Shown: positions 25,734 through 36,279, numbered from the stretch's first letter. The stretch is 64,000 nt of DNA from a bacterium (GCA_018829445.1 JAHJTV010000017.1:1-64000); one strand, 5' to 3'. A program made the numbers and translations. Notes: a model not told the origin generated them from the letters alone.

Positions 25734-26168
25734 CTAATCAATTGCCATGATGAATGTTACCGGCTCGGTAATCCGATCAATAATTAATCCTGCTTCTATG
25801 ATTAGGGATAAGGAAAACTGATCATTCCTGCTGGTCATTTTTTTTATTTCCACCTCAACATCAGCCAATCTGGGTTCAAATGACTCGACAATAGATTTTA
25901 TCATACTACTGAGTCGAGTCCGGTTGTCACTACTGTCGGGGAAAAAATTGGAAAAATCATGGATTCCGTAATTTAATGTAGATCTCTCCTCCTTCTCCAT
26001 CTGCTCTTGGGAAAAGGAGCAGGTCGTGTTTAACAACCAGGTTAGTTCTCGTTGGATTGACTGCTTCACTTCTTCATGTGTCAGTGTTTTGATTGATCGG
26101 GATATATCCGTTACATACGGTTCCGGGTCAATCAAACGATCAAAGAGTGATCCTCTTAAAAATGACAT
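25734..26168 (-). CDS. tssE: T6SS baseplate protein TssE (gp25-like)
   Basis: A 144-residue protein of the phage T4 gp25 lysozyme-like fold without lysozyme activity, which starts sheath assembly on the baseplate. Visible: LFDRLID near the N-terminus, ELTWLLNTTCS, STLNYGIHDFSNF, and IKSIVESFEPRLADVEVEI, which carries the E-x-R of gp25. The length is normal. It lies between the giant TPR gene and tssF in one transcript. Confidence 0.9.
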   Translation of the reverse strand: MSFLRGSLFDRLIDPEPYVTDISRSIKTLTHEEVKQSIQRELTWLLNTTCSFSQEQMEKEERSTLNYGIHDFSNFFPDSSDNRTRLSSMIKSIVESFEPRLADVEVEIKKMTSRNDQFSLSLIIEAGLIIDRITEPVTFIMAID

Positions 26169-26236
26169 AAAAAGGTTAGGGCTATAAGATCCGCATGATT
26201 TTAAATAACGACTTTCACCTCGAAGGTTCGTGGAGG

Positions 26237-29200
26237 CTATTTTTTCAAAGTGAATTCAGAAGTTTCAGTCAATAGTTTGTATGCCTGGCTTCTTTTTTTG
26301 TACGCCTCAGTAAAGTCGGTGTCGAGGTGTATAGCTCTATCATAGTCGTCTATGGCTTTTCGATAATTGTTCAAATAAAAAAAAGCATTTCCCCGGTTGA
26401 AAAATGTATCCGGATGATTGGGATCAATGGACAGGGCCATATCAAAGTCCTCTACAGATTTTTGATACTGCTTAATGCCCAGGTACGCTATTCCGCGGTG
26501 ATAAAAAGCGTAGACTCCCGGCTTTTTTGCGTATGACGGATTAAGCTCCAGGGCTTTGTTAAAATCTTGAATCGCTTTTTGATTAAGCTTCTGAATGCTG
26601 TGAACAGCACCACGATTATAATAGGCGTCACTAAAGTTGGGATTCAATTGAATTGCCGTATTGTATTCTTCAATGGCATTCGCATATCTTTTCAACTCGG
26701 TTTGAACAATTCCACGATGGAAATAGGCCAATATATATTTTTCGTCCAGTTTTACTACTTCATTAAAGTCAAGCATTGCTTCTTTATACCGTTCTTGCTG
26801 CTGAAAGGATTTACCACGGTGAAATAAAGCCAGAAGGTGATGCGGATTAACCTGGATTGCCTGATTATAGAGTTCTATGGCGTTTTTATACTCAAGCAAG
26901 GCCGTGTAAGTCCTACCACATTCAAAATAGGAATCATCAAAATTTGCATTTAAACGATTGGCTTTTTTAAATTCTTCTATTGCTTCTCTATACTCACCGC
27001 GAGCAAAGTATGACAGACCACGATGATAATATGCCAACGTATATCCTGGTTCCAGAGATATGGCTGTATCAAAATCCATTATTGCTCTTTTATGTTGTGA
27101 TGAGGCAGCCAAGGACATTCCGCGGTGCAAATAAGCACGAACATAGCTTTGATCGATTTTTAAAGTTCTTTCAAAATCTGCAATTGCTTCAATATAATTC
27201 TTCTGCTTGAATAGAGCTAAACCACGATTGAAATATGCTGACAAAAACTGTGGCTCTAGTTGGGTCACTTTGGAAAAATCAAGAACCGCTTTTTCAAACT
27301 CACCTGTGCCTAAGTAGGTTAACCCTCTTTTAAAATAGGCTTGCAGAAAGGTGTTATTAAGTTCTATCGCTCTGCTGTAATCTTCAATGGCTTCCTTTTC
27401 CTTTTTTAGTAAAAGGTACGCTGACGCTCTGTTGTAATGCGCTTTGATGTTTTTCTGATCCAGTTTGACTGCCTGATTAAAATCTTCCAGGGCTTCATTG
27501 CCCTGGTTCATTTGAATCTTCAAAAACCCGCGCTGAATAAATCCAAGGGGATCAAAGATATTCAGCGCTATCGCCTTATTATAATCGGCAAGAGCTTCCT
27601 GATATCGTTTTTGCACGAGATAAAAATTTCCCCGCGCCAGATATAGCTGGCTATTATCTGGTTCCAGGGTGATGGCTTTGCCATAATTTTCAAGGGCTTT
27701 TTCCGGTAGATTTTGTTTTTGATTCAGGAAAGCTCGCCCTGCAAAGGCACCACCGAACTTGGGATTTAAGCGAATCACCTGTTGATAATCTGATTCTGCT
27801 TCCGAATATTTTCCCATGTCCCTGTATGCAGCGGCCCTGTTATTGTAAATATTAAAATCATCGGCTGTAATTTCCAGTGCCTTATTGTATTCCAAAACAG
27901 CTTCGTTATAACGTTGTCCCTGATAAAGAGAAATCCCCTTATTATAGTATGCAGCCGCCATTTTAGGATCTAATTTGATGGCGGTGCTGTAATTTTCAAT
28001 GGCAAGTTCACGATTTTTCAGAAAAGCATGAGTAAGACCGCGTTTAAGATAAGTAATCGCGCGGTTAGGGTATAGATCTACTGATTTATTATAATCTTCC
28101 AATGCTTTTTCATAGTTTTTAAGAGCCAGATGTGAACCGGCCCTGTAAAAGTATGCCAAAACACCTTGTTGTCGCACATAAGAAGGATTTAGTATAATGC
28201 CGGTGTCATAATCCTTGATTGCTGATTTATAATCTCCCATCTGGTATTTGACATGTCCCCGGTAATAATAGGTTTCGGCGTCATTCGGATCCAGAGAAAG
28301 AACATTGTCATATTCCCTCAACGCCTCACTGTACTTCTCTATAGCCTGGTATGATCGTCCCAGATTGTAATAGGCATAAGTAAATGGTTTTTTTTCAATG
28401 GATTGTTTTAAGTGTGAAATGGCATTTTGGTAATCCTCCAGGTTCAGAAAAACCAATCCCAGGTTATAATCAACAAACGCATATTCAGGATCAAGATTGC
28501 GAACCTGCTTAAAATCCTCTAACGCACTCTGGTATTCGCCCAGGTTAAGAAAGGACAAACCACGATTATTGTAATGCTCCGGGTTTTCAGGTGCCAGCAT
28601 TATTGCCTGATTATAATCAGACACAGCCTTTCTATACAAACCATCAAGATAGCTGATGATTCCCCTATTGTTATAACCAGCCGGATCGGATGGAAGCATT
28701 AGTATGGCTTGAGTGTGATCCTCTTCTGCTCCTGAATAGTCTTTCAGCAGTCTTTTTGCGATACCACGATCATTAAAAACCCTGGCCTCGTTTAAATCAT
28801 GGCTAAGAGCTGAGTTATAGTCTTCAATGGCTTCAGCGAATTGATTTAGAGAACGCCTGGCGTTTGCCCGATAATAATACGCCAAGCCGTAACCGGGTTT
28901 TAGTTCCAGAGCGTTGTCAAAATCGCTCAAAGCCAGTTGATATTGCTTTAACTGATAATAGACAATTCCCCGATCGATGAGTGCTTTCGGATCGTTGGGT
29001 TGCAGCAATAACACCGTATTCAGATCAGCCAACGCTTTTTGATACTGCTTTAGAGCACGAAAAGAAATCCCCCTGAAGTAGTATGCATCCGCTTTATCAG
29101 CATTGATCAGGATAAACTGGTTAAAGGATTCAACAGCCAGTTGGTATTGCTGCATGGCATGATGAGACTTGCCAATTCCCAGGTGTGATGGAAGATGGTA

Positions 29201-29968
29201 TTTATTCTCTGCCAATGCTTTTTTAAACCATTCAATTGCCTGCTTTGGTTGTTGAAGTTGCAGATATACTTCTGCCAGATTGCTTTTATAATTCTCCTCA
29301 TTATTGTCCTTATTAATGGCAGCTTTAAAATCGTCTATTGCGTCTTTGTACTGCTTCAACGCAATATTGACCAATCCCCTCGCATTCAGACCTTCAGCAC
29401 TGTCAGCATTCAGCTTTAGTGCCGTATTACAAGCCTGTACGGCATTTTGCAGGTCACCTTTAAGATAGAGAACTTCACACTTGACTCTAAAGAGTCTGCT
29501 ATTAACACTTCCCAGTGTTTCTGCCTGTGAAAGATCCAAAAATGCATCCTCAAATCGATTAAGATGACCAAGAGTTAACGCTCTTTCAATATATGCTTCT
29601 GATTGTTGCCTATTAAGTGTTATCGCAGTTTCAAAATCCTCTATTGCATTTTGAAACTGCGTAAGCTCTGCCTGACATTTCCCACGATTTACATAGAAAG
29701 TCGGATTTTGTGGAGACTGTTCTATCTTTTCAGATTGTTCTTCAATGCAGTTTTTCATCTGCTGATTTTTACCAATTATTTTAGGCTGAAAGTCAGTCTG
29801 ATTAGTCTCCTTTTGTTTGTTACCAACAGCGGTTGATTTATCGTCATTGAACAATTTAACCGCCAGGAACAAAACGGCAGCCAATCCAAAGATAAAAAGT
29901 GGAATCAATATTTTCCAGACGGATAATCTGATGGTTTTAAGATTCAAATGCTTTTTCAGGATTTTCAT
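26237..29968 (-). CDS. Giant membrane-anchored TPR protein in the T6SS cluster
   Basis: About 1243 residues from ATG 29968 (an in-frame TTG at 29998 is possible). A basic N-terminus and a single membrane helix (SVWKILIPLFIFGLAAVLFLAV, within residues about 16-37) are followed, after a short linker, by about 33 consecutive 34-residue tetratricopeptide repeats. The repeats are mostly of the form A-Y-N-R-G-x2-Y-x4-Y-x2-A-I-x-D-Y-x2-A-I-x-L-x-P. The topology suggests a long solenoid held at the inner membrane, probably on the periplasmic side. It lies between tssM and tssE with about 70-nt gaps, so it should be co-transcribed with the core genes. No core T6SS protein has this architecture. A scaffold for envelope assembly or peptidoglycan passage is possible. 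Confidence 0.75.
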   Translation of the reverse strand: MKILKKHLNLKTIRLSVWKILIPLFIFGLAAVLFLAVKLFNDDKSTAVGNKQKETNQTDFQPKIIGKNQQMKNCIEEQSEKIEQSPQNPTFYVNRGKCQAELTQFQNAIEDFETAITLNRQQSEAYIERALTLGHLNRFEDAFLDLSQAETLGSVNSRLFRVKCEVLYLKGDLQNAVQACNTALKLNADSAEGLNARGLVNIALKQYKDAIDDFKAAINKDNNEENYKSNLAEVYLQLQQPKQAIEWFKKALAENKYHLPSHLGIGKSHHAMQQYQLAVESFNQFILINADKADAYYFRGISFRALKQYQKALADLNTVLLLQPNDPKALIDRGIVYYQLKQYQLALSDFDNALELKPGYGLAYYYRANARRSLNQFAEAIEDYNSALSHDLNEARVFNDRGIAKRLLKDYSGAEEDHTQAILMLPSDPAGYNNRGIISYLDGLYRKAVSDYNQAIMLAPENPEHYNNRGLSFLNLGEYQSALEDFKQVRNLDPEYAFVDYNLGLVFLNLEDYQNAISHLKQSIEKKPFTYAYYNLGRSYQAIEKYSEALREYDNVLSLDPNDAETYYYRGHVKYQMGDYKSAIKDYDTGIILNPSYVRQQGVLAYFYRAGSHLALKNYEKALEDYNKSVDLYPNRAITYLKRGLTHAFLKNRELAIENYSTAIKLDPKMAAAYYNKGISLYQGQRYNEAVLEYNKALEITADDFNIYNNRAAAYRDMGKYSEAESDYQQVIRLNPKFGGAFAGRAFLNQKQNLPEKALENYGKAITLEPDNSQLYLARGNFYLVQKRYQEALADYNKAIALNIFDPLGFIQRGFLKIQMNQGNEALEDFNQAVKLDQKNIKAHYNRASAYLLLKKEKEAIEDYSRAIELNNTFLQAYFKRGLTYLGTGEFEKAVLDFSKVTQLEPQFLSAYFNRGLALFKQKNYIEAIADFERTLKIDQSYVRAYLHRGMSLAASSQHKRAIMDFDTAISLEPGYTLAYYHRGLSYFARGEYREAIEEFKKANRLNANFDDSYFECGRTYTALLEYKNAIELYNQAIQVNPHHLLALFHRGKSFQQQERYKEAMLDFNEVVKLDEKYILAYFHRGIVQTELKRYANAIEEYNTAIQLNPNFSDAYYNRGAVHSIQKLNQKAIQDFNKALELNPSYAKKPGVYAFYHRGIAYLGIKQYQKSVEDFDMALSIDPNHPDTFFNRGNAFFYLNNYRKAIDDYDRAIHLDTDFTEAYKKRSQAYKLLTETSEFTLKK

Positions 29969-30071
29969 CGGTAATGTAAACTTGATGGGTAGTTTCAAAT
30001 GCTTGAAGTAGAACCGTCTCTGCTATTTGTTTACAGAAGAATTCTCCCATTGACTCAGCATATTCTGTTTC

Positions 30072-33000
30072 TCAAAACTCACGAATCTCATTTTCCAGAC
30101 GGATATGTTGGCATCGCAAATACAATTTTTTCCTCAAATGGTTTCTTTGGCTTAAAAAATAATCGCTCGACTTTGCCTGGAAGATCATGATTGGGATCTC
30201 TTTTTTACAGCCTTTAGAAGCTATTTCGTTGATTCCGTTTATAATAAAGTCTTCAAGAATTGTAATGGAATTTCCGGGCTGTTTCTTTTCAAAACTTGCA
30301 AAGGCTGCAATAATCCTTTCCCATTTGTTGACCAGTGGAAGATCCACATACCCCCTGTTTTTATTGTTATATCCCAGCAGGCTGACGACAGGAATGGCGT
30401 AATCGTTAGTCAAAAAACGAATACGGTCACGTTGCCTGTCGAAATAGTATTTTAGTTCTTCCGCATCATTAACATTGTATGCAGCGAATACCGGGGATTT
30501 TTGACCATTCCACCAGGCAAAACCGCCATCTTTAACCATATATAAGTTATCCTCCAGCAGTATTTGATCTATCTCCAGCAAGATTCTATTTCCTTGAACT
30601 GCGACAACACGGAACATGGCCCGATTGGTTCTGTGAAGCTCCAGTCGGTCGAAAATCTCCAAGAGTGATGAAATATACTGGGAAGATTCTTTGAAGTTGA
30701 GGATCTCCGATCTTAGAGCTTCTTTTTTAAACGAGGGATTTTCGATCTTTGGTATGGATTCAGTCTTTTGAGCCCTGCCGATTGTATCTTTCATGTTGGT
30801 TTCCAGACTTTGACGGGCTACCTGTTCAAAAATAGGTTGCAATTCAATGGGAAAGTCGTTCAGTTTTTCGGTTACAAAAAGTTTATAGGGTTCATACAGC
30901 TTGACTGCCTGAGCCAAAAGCTGTGTATTCCAGACAACACGTGTATTCACAGGAAGTTCCCTGATCATCTGAGAGCTGGCATTTTCGATATCAGCAAACT
31001 TCATGGCAAAAAAGTCTTCCAGTGCTTTTTTTAAAGTAGCCATTTTGGGGGAGAATTTCAGCTGAACTTTTCCGTTTTCCTGCAGCAACACTGCACCGGT
31101 CAACCTTGTTTCATGCGACATGAGGCTGTATTGCAGCTCCTTATGTTCCAATTCTCCCCGGCGTTTTATTTCCGCATACACGGACTGACCTAGAAATCCT
31201 GAATTCTGGATCGATTCCAGTATTTGATCAAACTTGTTACCAAGTTCAAAAGTCGGACTAATCATCCAAACAAATTCCGGTACAGCCATCTCTTTCTCGA
31301 TCATTTTCAGAGTACCCAGAAGATTTTGAAAACGGACGACAATATTTTGCTCATCCTGGCTGTCAGTTTCACGGTGTATGGTTCTCAGGTTATCTTTCAA
31401 ACGAATCAGTTTAAGGTTGATAGGATTTCTTTTATAGGCGCGATCAAAAAACTCCCGGGTTAAATCCCATATTCTGGCATTGACATTTGCACTCAGAATT
31501 TCCGTTCCCACCGGGTTTCCTCGGAGTTTTGCGAGAGCTTCTTCGGAGAAATTCCCTTTCAGGTCTATCCCATACAGGTAGGCAACCACCTGTAAAAATT
31601 CCCTTGAGTTTGCCGAACCGGTAACCAGTTGGTTGTTATAAATTGCAATATTTTTCTCAAGTTCTTCCAAAGCTTTTATAAAAGATAGTAGTTTTTTAAA
31701 CTCTGCTGTCTTTTCCAATCGAAACCTGTTATCGCCATCGACCTCTTCATCATCCTTGAATTTTCTCTCATTAAATCCCATTGCCCTGACTTTATTGTTC
31801 AGCTCGATATACATCATTCGCATGATGATTTTTTTATATGCTATGGTCATGCAGGAGACCAATTGGGACTGGAGTGTTGAGGTCCAGGAAGATGGCATAA
31901 AAAAGGAAGTCAGGGCGGAGGGATCTATTTCGGACATGCCATTCAACAGACTCAACCCTTTTTTTTCAAACAGGGAACGATCAATGGTTTTTTTGTATTC
32001 AAGATCAACCAGACTTGTGCTGATGAGGTTAAGTACAGGCAGCATTACCTGCTTTTCATTCCTCAGATTGAAGTATGAATTTATTAATCCACCTCCACCC
32101 AACAAAAGAGTCACCACAAATGCAATCTGCACCAAACGAAGATTTCTATGTTTGGATAGCATGGTCTGATCGACAATTTTTGCCAGCCCATCTTCGAGAA
32201 ATATTTTCTTATCAAACAGATCTCTGAGAAAAAGAGGTTTGATTTCACCACTTTTCTCTGCTTCATCACTACCGGTTAAATAGATCCCCCGAAAGAAAAA
32301 TGGCCGATGAAAGGATGATTCCTTAAAGATATTATTCAAAACAATCTTGGTAGGTTCCAACAAAGTTTTGAATTTTTCAGGAAGTAAAAAGAGGTTACTG
32401 CCATCTTTTATGCTGGGCTTTACTGCAAAAATCTCCATCTGGGTCTGAAACAAGCCCTCATGAATTTTTTTGAAGGCAGTATCCACACTGTCCACGTTAA
32501 AAGCGGTTTCCAGTGAATTGGGATTGCTCCATCCAACAATATTTCGATGAAGGTTTACGGGAAGTTCATGACAATAAGCACCGAACCCGGGGATACTGTC
32601 ACATCTGGTAATGAGAACATAGATGGGAAAGTGAATCCCCAACTCTTTTTGTAAATTGCATAGTTTGTTATAGATGATTGTTGTTTTCTGATTCACTTTT
32701 TCCCTACCATCAGCTTCATTGTCTTCATCCCAGGTCAGATCCTCACAGGGAATGGTTAACACGACACTATCAATCGGACGATTAGGGCGAAACCGTTTAA
32801 TAAATTTTATAATATTATTCCAGCCTGTCTCATTGGAGCTCTTACCGTCCTGTTTTAAAACGAATTCACCTTTCGGTTCAATAACAATTCCTTTGTCAAA
32901 AAACCACCACTGAACGCCTTGTTCCTCTTCCAAACGATTATTTTTTAAACGTCCGATTGGAGTTCCCAAACCGACATTCTTTAAAAGAGTTGATTTCCCT

Positions 33001-33275
33001 GAACCCGTTGCACCAATCATTAGAAACCAGGGAAGCTGATATCGGTAATTTCGGCCTGGTATCCTTTGTTTTAAGAAATTAGAGGCTTCCTTAAAAGAGC
33101 TGCGAATTTTTAAAAAGGAATCAAAACGCCTATCTCTTATTAATTTCTCTTCTGCTGAAAGTGAAGCTACTGCTTTCTTATTTGCTCTTCTTAAGAGGAA
33201 AAAAACGAGTCCCAGAAGAATTAGAATGACCGTCAAAGTTGAAATAATTAACCAAAATATGAGGTTCGAAGACAT
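30072..33275 (-). CDS. tssM: T6SS membrane complex protein TssM (IcmF)
   Basis: A 1067-residue inner-membrane protein. N-terminal membrane segment (residues 5-27), cytosolic NTPase domain with Walker A GATGSGKST near residue 88 and VLITRCD, and a second membrane segment near 385-402 (IAFVVTLLLGGGGLI). A large periplasmic domain follows, with an IcmF-related region and a C-terminal beta domain (ISLLGYNNKNRGY). TssM normally binds the lipoprotein TssJ at its periplasmic end and TssL in the membrane. The Walker A motif is intact. No TssJ gene is found in this cluster. Confidence 0.95.
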   Translation of the reverse strand: MSSNLIFWLIISTLTVILILLGLVFFLLRRANKKAVASLSAEEKLIRDRRFDSFLKIRSSFKEASNFLKQRIPGRNYRYQLPWFLMIGATGSGKSTLLKNVGLGTPIGRLKNNRLEEEQGVQWWFFDKGIVIEPKGEFVLKQDGKSSNETGWNNIIKFIKRFRPNRPIDSVVLTIPCEDLTWDEDNEADGREKVNQKTTIIYNKLCNLQKELGIHFPIYVLITRCDSIPGFGAYCHELPVNLHRNIVGWSNPNSLETAFNVDSVDTAFKKIHEGLFQTQMEIFAVKPSIKDGSNLFLLPEKFKTLLEPTKIVLNNIFKESSFHRPFFFRGIYLTGSDEAEKSGEIKPLFLRDLFDKKIFLEDGLAKIVDQTMLSKHRNLRLVQIAFVVTLLLGGGGLINSYFNLRNEKQVMLPVLNLISTSLVDLEYKKTIDRSLFEKKGLSLLNGMSEIDPSALTSFFMPSSWTSTLQSQLVSCMTIAYKKIIMRMMYIELNNKVRAMGFNERKFKDDEEVDGDNRFRLEKTAEFKKLLSFIKALEELEKNIAIYNNQLVTGSANSREFLQVVAYLYGIDLKGNFSEEALAKLRGNPVGTEILSANVNARIWDLTREFFDRAYKRNPINLKLIRLKDNLRTIHRETDSQDEQNIVVRFQNLLGTLKMIEKEMAVPEFVWMISPTFELGNKFDQILESIQNSGFLGQSVYAEIKRRGELEHKELQYSLMSHETRLTGAVLLQENGKVQLKFSPKMATLKKALEDFFAMKFADIENASSQMIRELPVNTRVVWNTQLLAQAVKLYEPYKLFVTEKLNDFPIELQPIFEQVARQSLETNMKDTIGRAQKTESIPKIENPSFKKEALRSEILNFKESSQYISSLLEIFDRLELHRTNRAMFRVVAVQGNRILLEIDQILLEDNLYMVKDGGFAWWNGQKSPVFAAYNVNDAEELKYYFDRQRDRIRFLTNDYAIPVVSLLGYNNKNRGYVDLPLVNKWERIIAAFASFEKKQPGNSITILEDFIINGINEIASKGCKKEIPIMIFQAKSSDYFLSQRNHLRKKLYLRCQHIRLENEIREF

Positions 33276-33313
33276 GTTTTATTTTTTACCTGATTACGGT
33301 ATTTAACATTAAA

Positions 33314-34090
33314 TCATCCTCCCAATATCTGGGATACAATTTTGCTGATATCATTTGTCATTTGAATCCAAATAATGTGGGAAACACCTATAAGTGATAT
33401 CAATAACAGGAATACGAATCCATACCACTTTTTTAACCCGGGTATCATCATCTTTGATTCTTGTATTAAGGTATTCAGGTATGCTTGAGGGAATAGTCTC
33501 TTATCTTCAGGATTTAAATCAGGCGGGTTTTTGTAAATAAAGGAGTAAATCTGTTCTTTGTAATTATCAATAACTCCGTCATCGTTTACGCCAAGATATT
33601 TTCCCCGGAATCCAAGTGATAAAGCCAGGAGGAACATGGTGGCAAGCTCTGCATAAACCAAATCTCTCTCTTTCAAGAGAGAATCCAGTTTATTAAAAAA
33701 GATATCTCCGCCGGCATTAGAGCCGAAGAATTTTGTTTCTAACAGAAACTTGCTCCATGCCTCCTGACCTGCCCAATTCATGGTCAAAAACACTTCGTCT
33801 GCAATGGCTGTCATAACAAATAGGGCTTCGGAATAAAGCTTATTTCCCATCTCATTCCCTAACCTGTTTGCCGTCAATTGCTGATTTTCAAACAGGGTTA
33901 CCAGTTCCCGATACAACGTGTTCGAGGAAACCGTAATCTTTTCCTCAATTTGCTCAGCTCTCTGCTTAATCTGCTCATTGGAATAGACATAATTCCCTGA
34001 TTGAGCGCATTCCTTAAGCCTTTCCAGGGTTATGTGGAATTCCCTAAAAAACTCCAAAAGTAATCTATCTTGCCTGTCAGAATCAGTCAT
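33314..34090 (-). CDS. tssL: T6SS membrane complex protein TssL (DotU)
   Basis: A 258-residue TssL: a cytosolic helical domain (YSEALFVMTAIADEVFL, WSKFLLETKFFGSNAGGDIFF, YAELATMFLLALSLGFRGKY) followed by one C-terminal membrane helix (about 222-243). No C-terminal peptidoglycan-binding OmpA-like domain is present, so peptidoglycan anchoring must come from another protein. It lies 38 nt before tssM. Confidence 0.93.
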   Translation of the reverse strand: MTDSDRQDRLLLEFFREFHITLERLKECAQSGNYVYSNEQIKQRAEQIEEKITVSSNTLYRELVTLFENQQLTANRLGNEMGNKLYSEALFVMTAIADEVFLTMNWAGQEAWSKFLLETKFFGSNAGGDIFFNKLDSLLKERDLVYAELATMFLLALSLGFRGKYLGVNDDGVIDNYKEQIYSFIYKNPPDLNPEDKRLFPQAYLNTLIQESKMMIPGLKKWYGFVFLLLISLIGVSHIIWIQMTNDISKIVSQILGG

Positions 34091-34154
34091 ATTGAGATTT
34101 TTAGATAGTGTTTGGCCTAAAGATCCCTTTTATCCCTGGTCAAAAAGGGTCTTC

Positions 34155-35843
34155 CTATAAACAAAGATTATCAGCCTGCACTATCTGCAATGCAGAACAC
34201 ACATCCAATTCGCAAGCTTTTTTATAATCAATGCACATTTGGTCTTTCTTGCCAATTTTCATATAAACATCACCTCGATAGACATAACCTTTTGGATTTG
34301 CTGTATCCAAGCGAATTGACTGGTTGAAATCACGTAACGCTTTGTCATATTGCTTGAGTTCGAAGTATATCAGGCCCCGATTTCCAAATGCCCTGCTATA
34401 TTGTGGATCTATTTGTATCGCTTTATTAAAGCATGATAACAGTTCCTCATGAGAAGCCTCCCCACCTCTTTTTAAAGCTAACCCATTCTCGACCCAATCT
34501 TTAGCAGTTAATTGTTTACTTTTATCTTCAAGAGAATCTAACAGAGATTGAACACTTTCCCTGTATTTCCCATTGGGAAATTCATCAAGATAACCCTTGT
34601 AGTCTTTTGTTGTATTGGTAGCGACTATGGTATCAAACCAGGCTTTTTCCCGCAGTTTTTTGACTTGGGGAAGATATTCACCAAAAGGAAATACTTTAAT
34701 ATAACTGTCATAATCTTCGACCCGGTTTGAGATCCTGGCTTTTTCAAACATCCGTTTTTCTTTCAGCGCTTTTACTTCAACGGCATAAGATCCAGCAGGG
34801 TATTGTTTTAGATAGTCATCATAAAAATCAACGACATTAGCCTTTTGAGCTTGATTGTATACCAGAGACTCCCGTTGCATATTGGCCTCTTTGAGATAAT
34901 GGCCCTGGGGAAAATTGCTGAGATACTCATCATAGGCTTGCACCGTGTTCAACTTTTCCGCTTTTTCATATTGAAGTTTTTCTTTGGAAGCCATTATCTG
35001 GGTTAAATAACTTCCTTTCGGATATTCTTTCAGATAATTATTATACTCATCGAGGGTATTTTCGTTTTTGGCTGTATTGAACATAGCCCTCTCACGGAGC
35101 TTTTGTACAAGCGGCTCAAATTTACCCTGTGGGAACTGATTTAGATAGTCATCAAAAGCCTCTACCGAATTCTGACGTCTGGCATGTTCGAACCAGGCTT
35201 TTTCTTTTAACTGATTAACCCTCACTGTATACTTCCCTTCTGGATATTCGATAAGGTAATCATTATATCCCTGGATAGTATTTTGACGTTTAATCTGTTC
35301 AAAAAAGACCTGTTCCCTGATCCTTTTGACACCATCAATATAAATCTCATTATTGCCGTCATCCAAAAACTCGTTACAAGCTTCAATGGTGTTTTCCTTC
35401 TTGACCTGTTGGAACCAGGCTTGCTCTTTTAACTCCTTTACTTTGTGAATAAATTTCCCGGTCGGATATTCCTCCAGATATCGATCATAGGCGCCAATGG
35501 TATTGGTAAGAATAAACGTTCTCCTGGTTTTCCGATAGGTTGCTTCATCTGCAAACTCGCTGTCACCATAATCGGCAAGAAACTGTTTATAAGCCTCAAG
35601 AGAATCCTGCTGTTTTACAGTATCAAAAGCTTTTTTATTCCTAAGTGTTAAAGCTTCCTCTGTAAACTCACTATCGCTGTATTTATCAAGAAATTCGGAA
35701 TAAGCCTGGAATGTGTTCCTTTGCTTGGCCTTTAAAAATGCACTCTCCGCACAACCCACTAACCCGACTGTTACAAGAATTAATAAGCCTATTGTCCCTT
35801 GTTTTTTTACCCCGGTTAAGATTCTTTTAAATGCTGTTTTCAT
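34155..35843 (-). CDS. Repeat lipoprotein in the T6SS cluster (possible TssJ substitute)
   Basis: A 562-residue lipoprotein: basic start, hydrophobic GTIGLLILVTVGLVGC with the lipobox Cys near residue 31 and no Asp at +2, so outer-membrane sorting is likely. Residues about 35-435 hold roughly ten 41-residue repeats of the form N-T-x2-A-Y-D-x-Y-L-x2-F-P-x-G-x-Y-x5-L-x-E-x-A-x-F. The C-terminal 110 residues are two to three canonical TPRs (AFGNRGLIYFELKQYDKALRDF). It is encoded 64 nt before tssL-tssM. T6SS clusters normally carry a TssJ lipoprotein that holds TssM to the outer membrane; none is seen here, so this protein is the natural candidate, although it shows no TssJ fold. Confidence 0.7.
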   Translation of the reverse strand: MKTAFKRILTGVKKQGTIGLLILVTVGLVGCAESAFLKAKQRNTFQAYSEFLDKYSDSEFTEEALTLRNKKAFDTVKQQDSLEAYKQFLADYGDSEFADEATYRKTRRTFILTNTIGAYDRYLEEYPTGKFIHKVKELKEQAWFQQVKKENTIEACNEFLDDGNNEIYIDGVKRIREQVFFEQIKRQNTIQGYNDYLIEYPEGKYTVRVNQLKEKAWFEHARRQNSVEAFDDYLNQFPQGKFEPLVQKLRERAMFNTAKNENTLDEYNNYLKEYPKGSYLTQIMASKEKLQYEKAEKLNTVQAYDEYLSNFPQGHYLKEANMQRESLVYNQAQKANVVDFYDDYLKQYPAGSYAVEVKALKEKRMFEKARISNRVEDYDSYIKVFPFGEYLPQVKKLREKAWFDTIVATNTTKDYKGYLDEFPNGKYRESVQSLLDSLEDKSKQLTAKDWVENGLALKRGGEASHEELLSCFNKAIQIDPQYSRAFGNRGLIYFELKQYDKALRDFNQSIRLDTANPKGYVYRGDVYMKIGKKDQMCIDYKKACELDVCSALQIVQADNLCL

Positions 35844-35890
35844 GGTTTTATTTTTTGTTGCTGAATTAAGGGAACGTTATGTCCGGTTGC

Positions 35891-36214
35891 CTAATCCGTT
35901 TTGGGTTGACTGATATTGGGTAATTCTGCCGTGGGTGCTACCTCTTTGAATTCGGGAGATGCTGCCTTCGGCTTGGTTTCTGTCACCAGTTCCGGATTTT
36001 TGGTGTCAACCTTGACTGCTGTGCCTGCTTGAACACTCTCATTCTTATTGGATGAAGAGCCAACTGTTTCAATTTGTTTTTGGGCTTCCGGATTAGATCT
36101 TTCGATATTAAGGCCGGTTAATAAGCCAAGGAAAAAAATCAACATAAAAAGAATAAATGTACTACTTAACAGAATGACAATCGACTTTTTTTCAAAACTA
36201 TATTCCGCTGTCAT
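35891..36214 (-). CDS. Single-pass membrane protein in the T6SS cluster
   Basis: A 107-residue protein not recognised by family. Residues about 11-34 form one membrane helix after a short cytosolic N-terminus (MTAEYSFEKK). The remaining 70 residues are low-complexity, rich in Lys, Glu, Pro and Thr, probably a flexible periplasmic segment. It lies between clpV and the repeat lipoprotein in the same transcript. A small accessory of the T6SS membrane complex is possible, but only by position. Confidence 0.55.
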   Translation of the reverse strand: MTAEYSFEKKSIVILLSSTFILFMLIFFLGLLTGLNIERSNPEAQKQIETVGSSSNKNESVQAGTAVKVDTKNPELVTETKPKAASPEFKEVAPTAELPNISQPKTD

Positions 36215-36279
36215 AAGATAAATTATACCTCAAATATAGACTCCGGTTTAAATGGCGGTTATTGCAATAGGTGATCTCT

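Noticed and set aside
26237..29968. TPR array considered as a tandem DNA repeat or assembly artefact
   Set aside because: Repeats are conserved only at protein level and differ widely in DNA sequence, so it is a genuine coding array.
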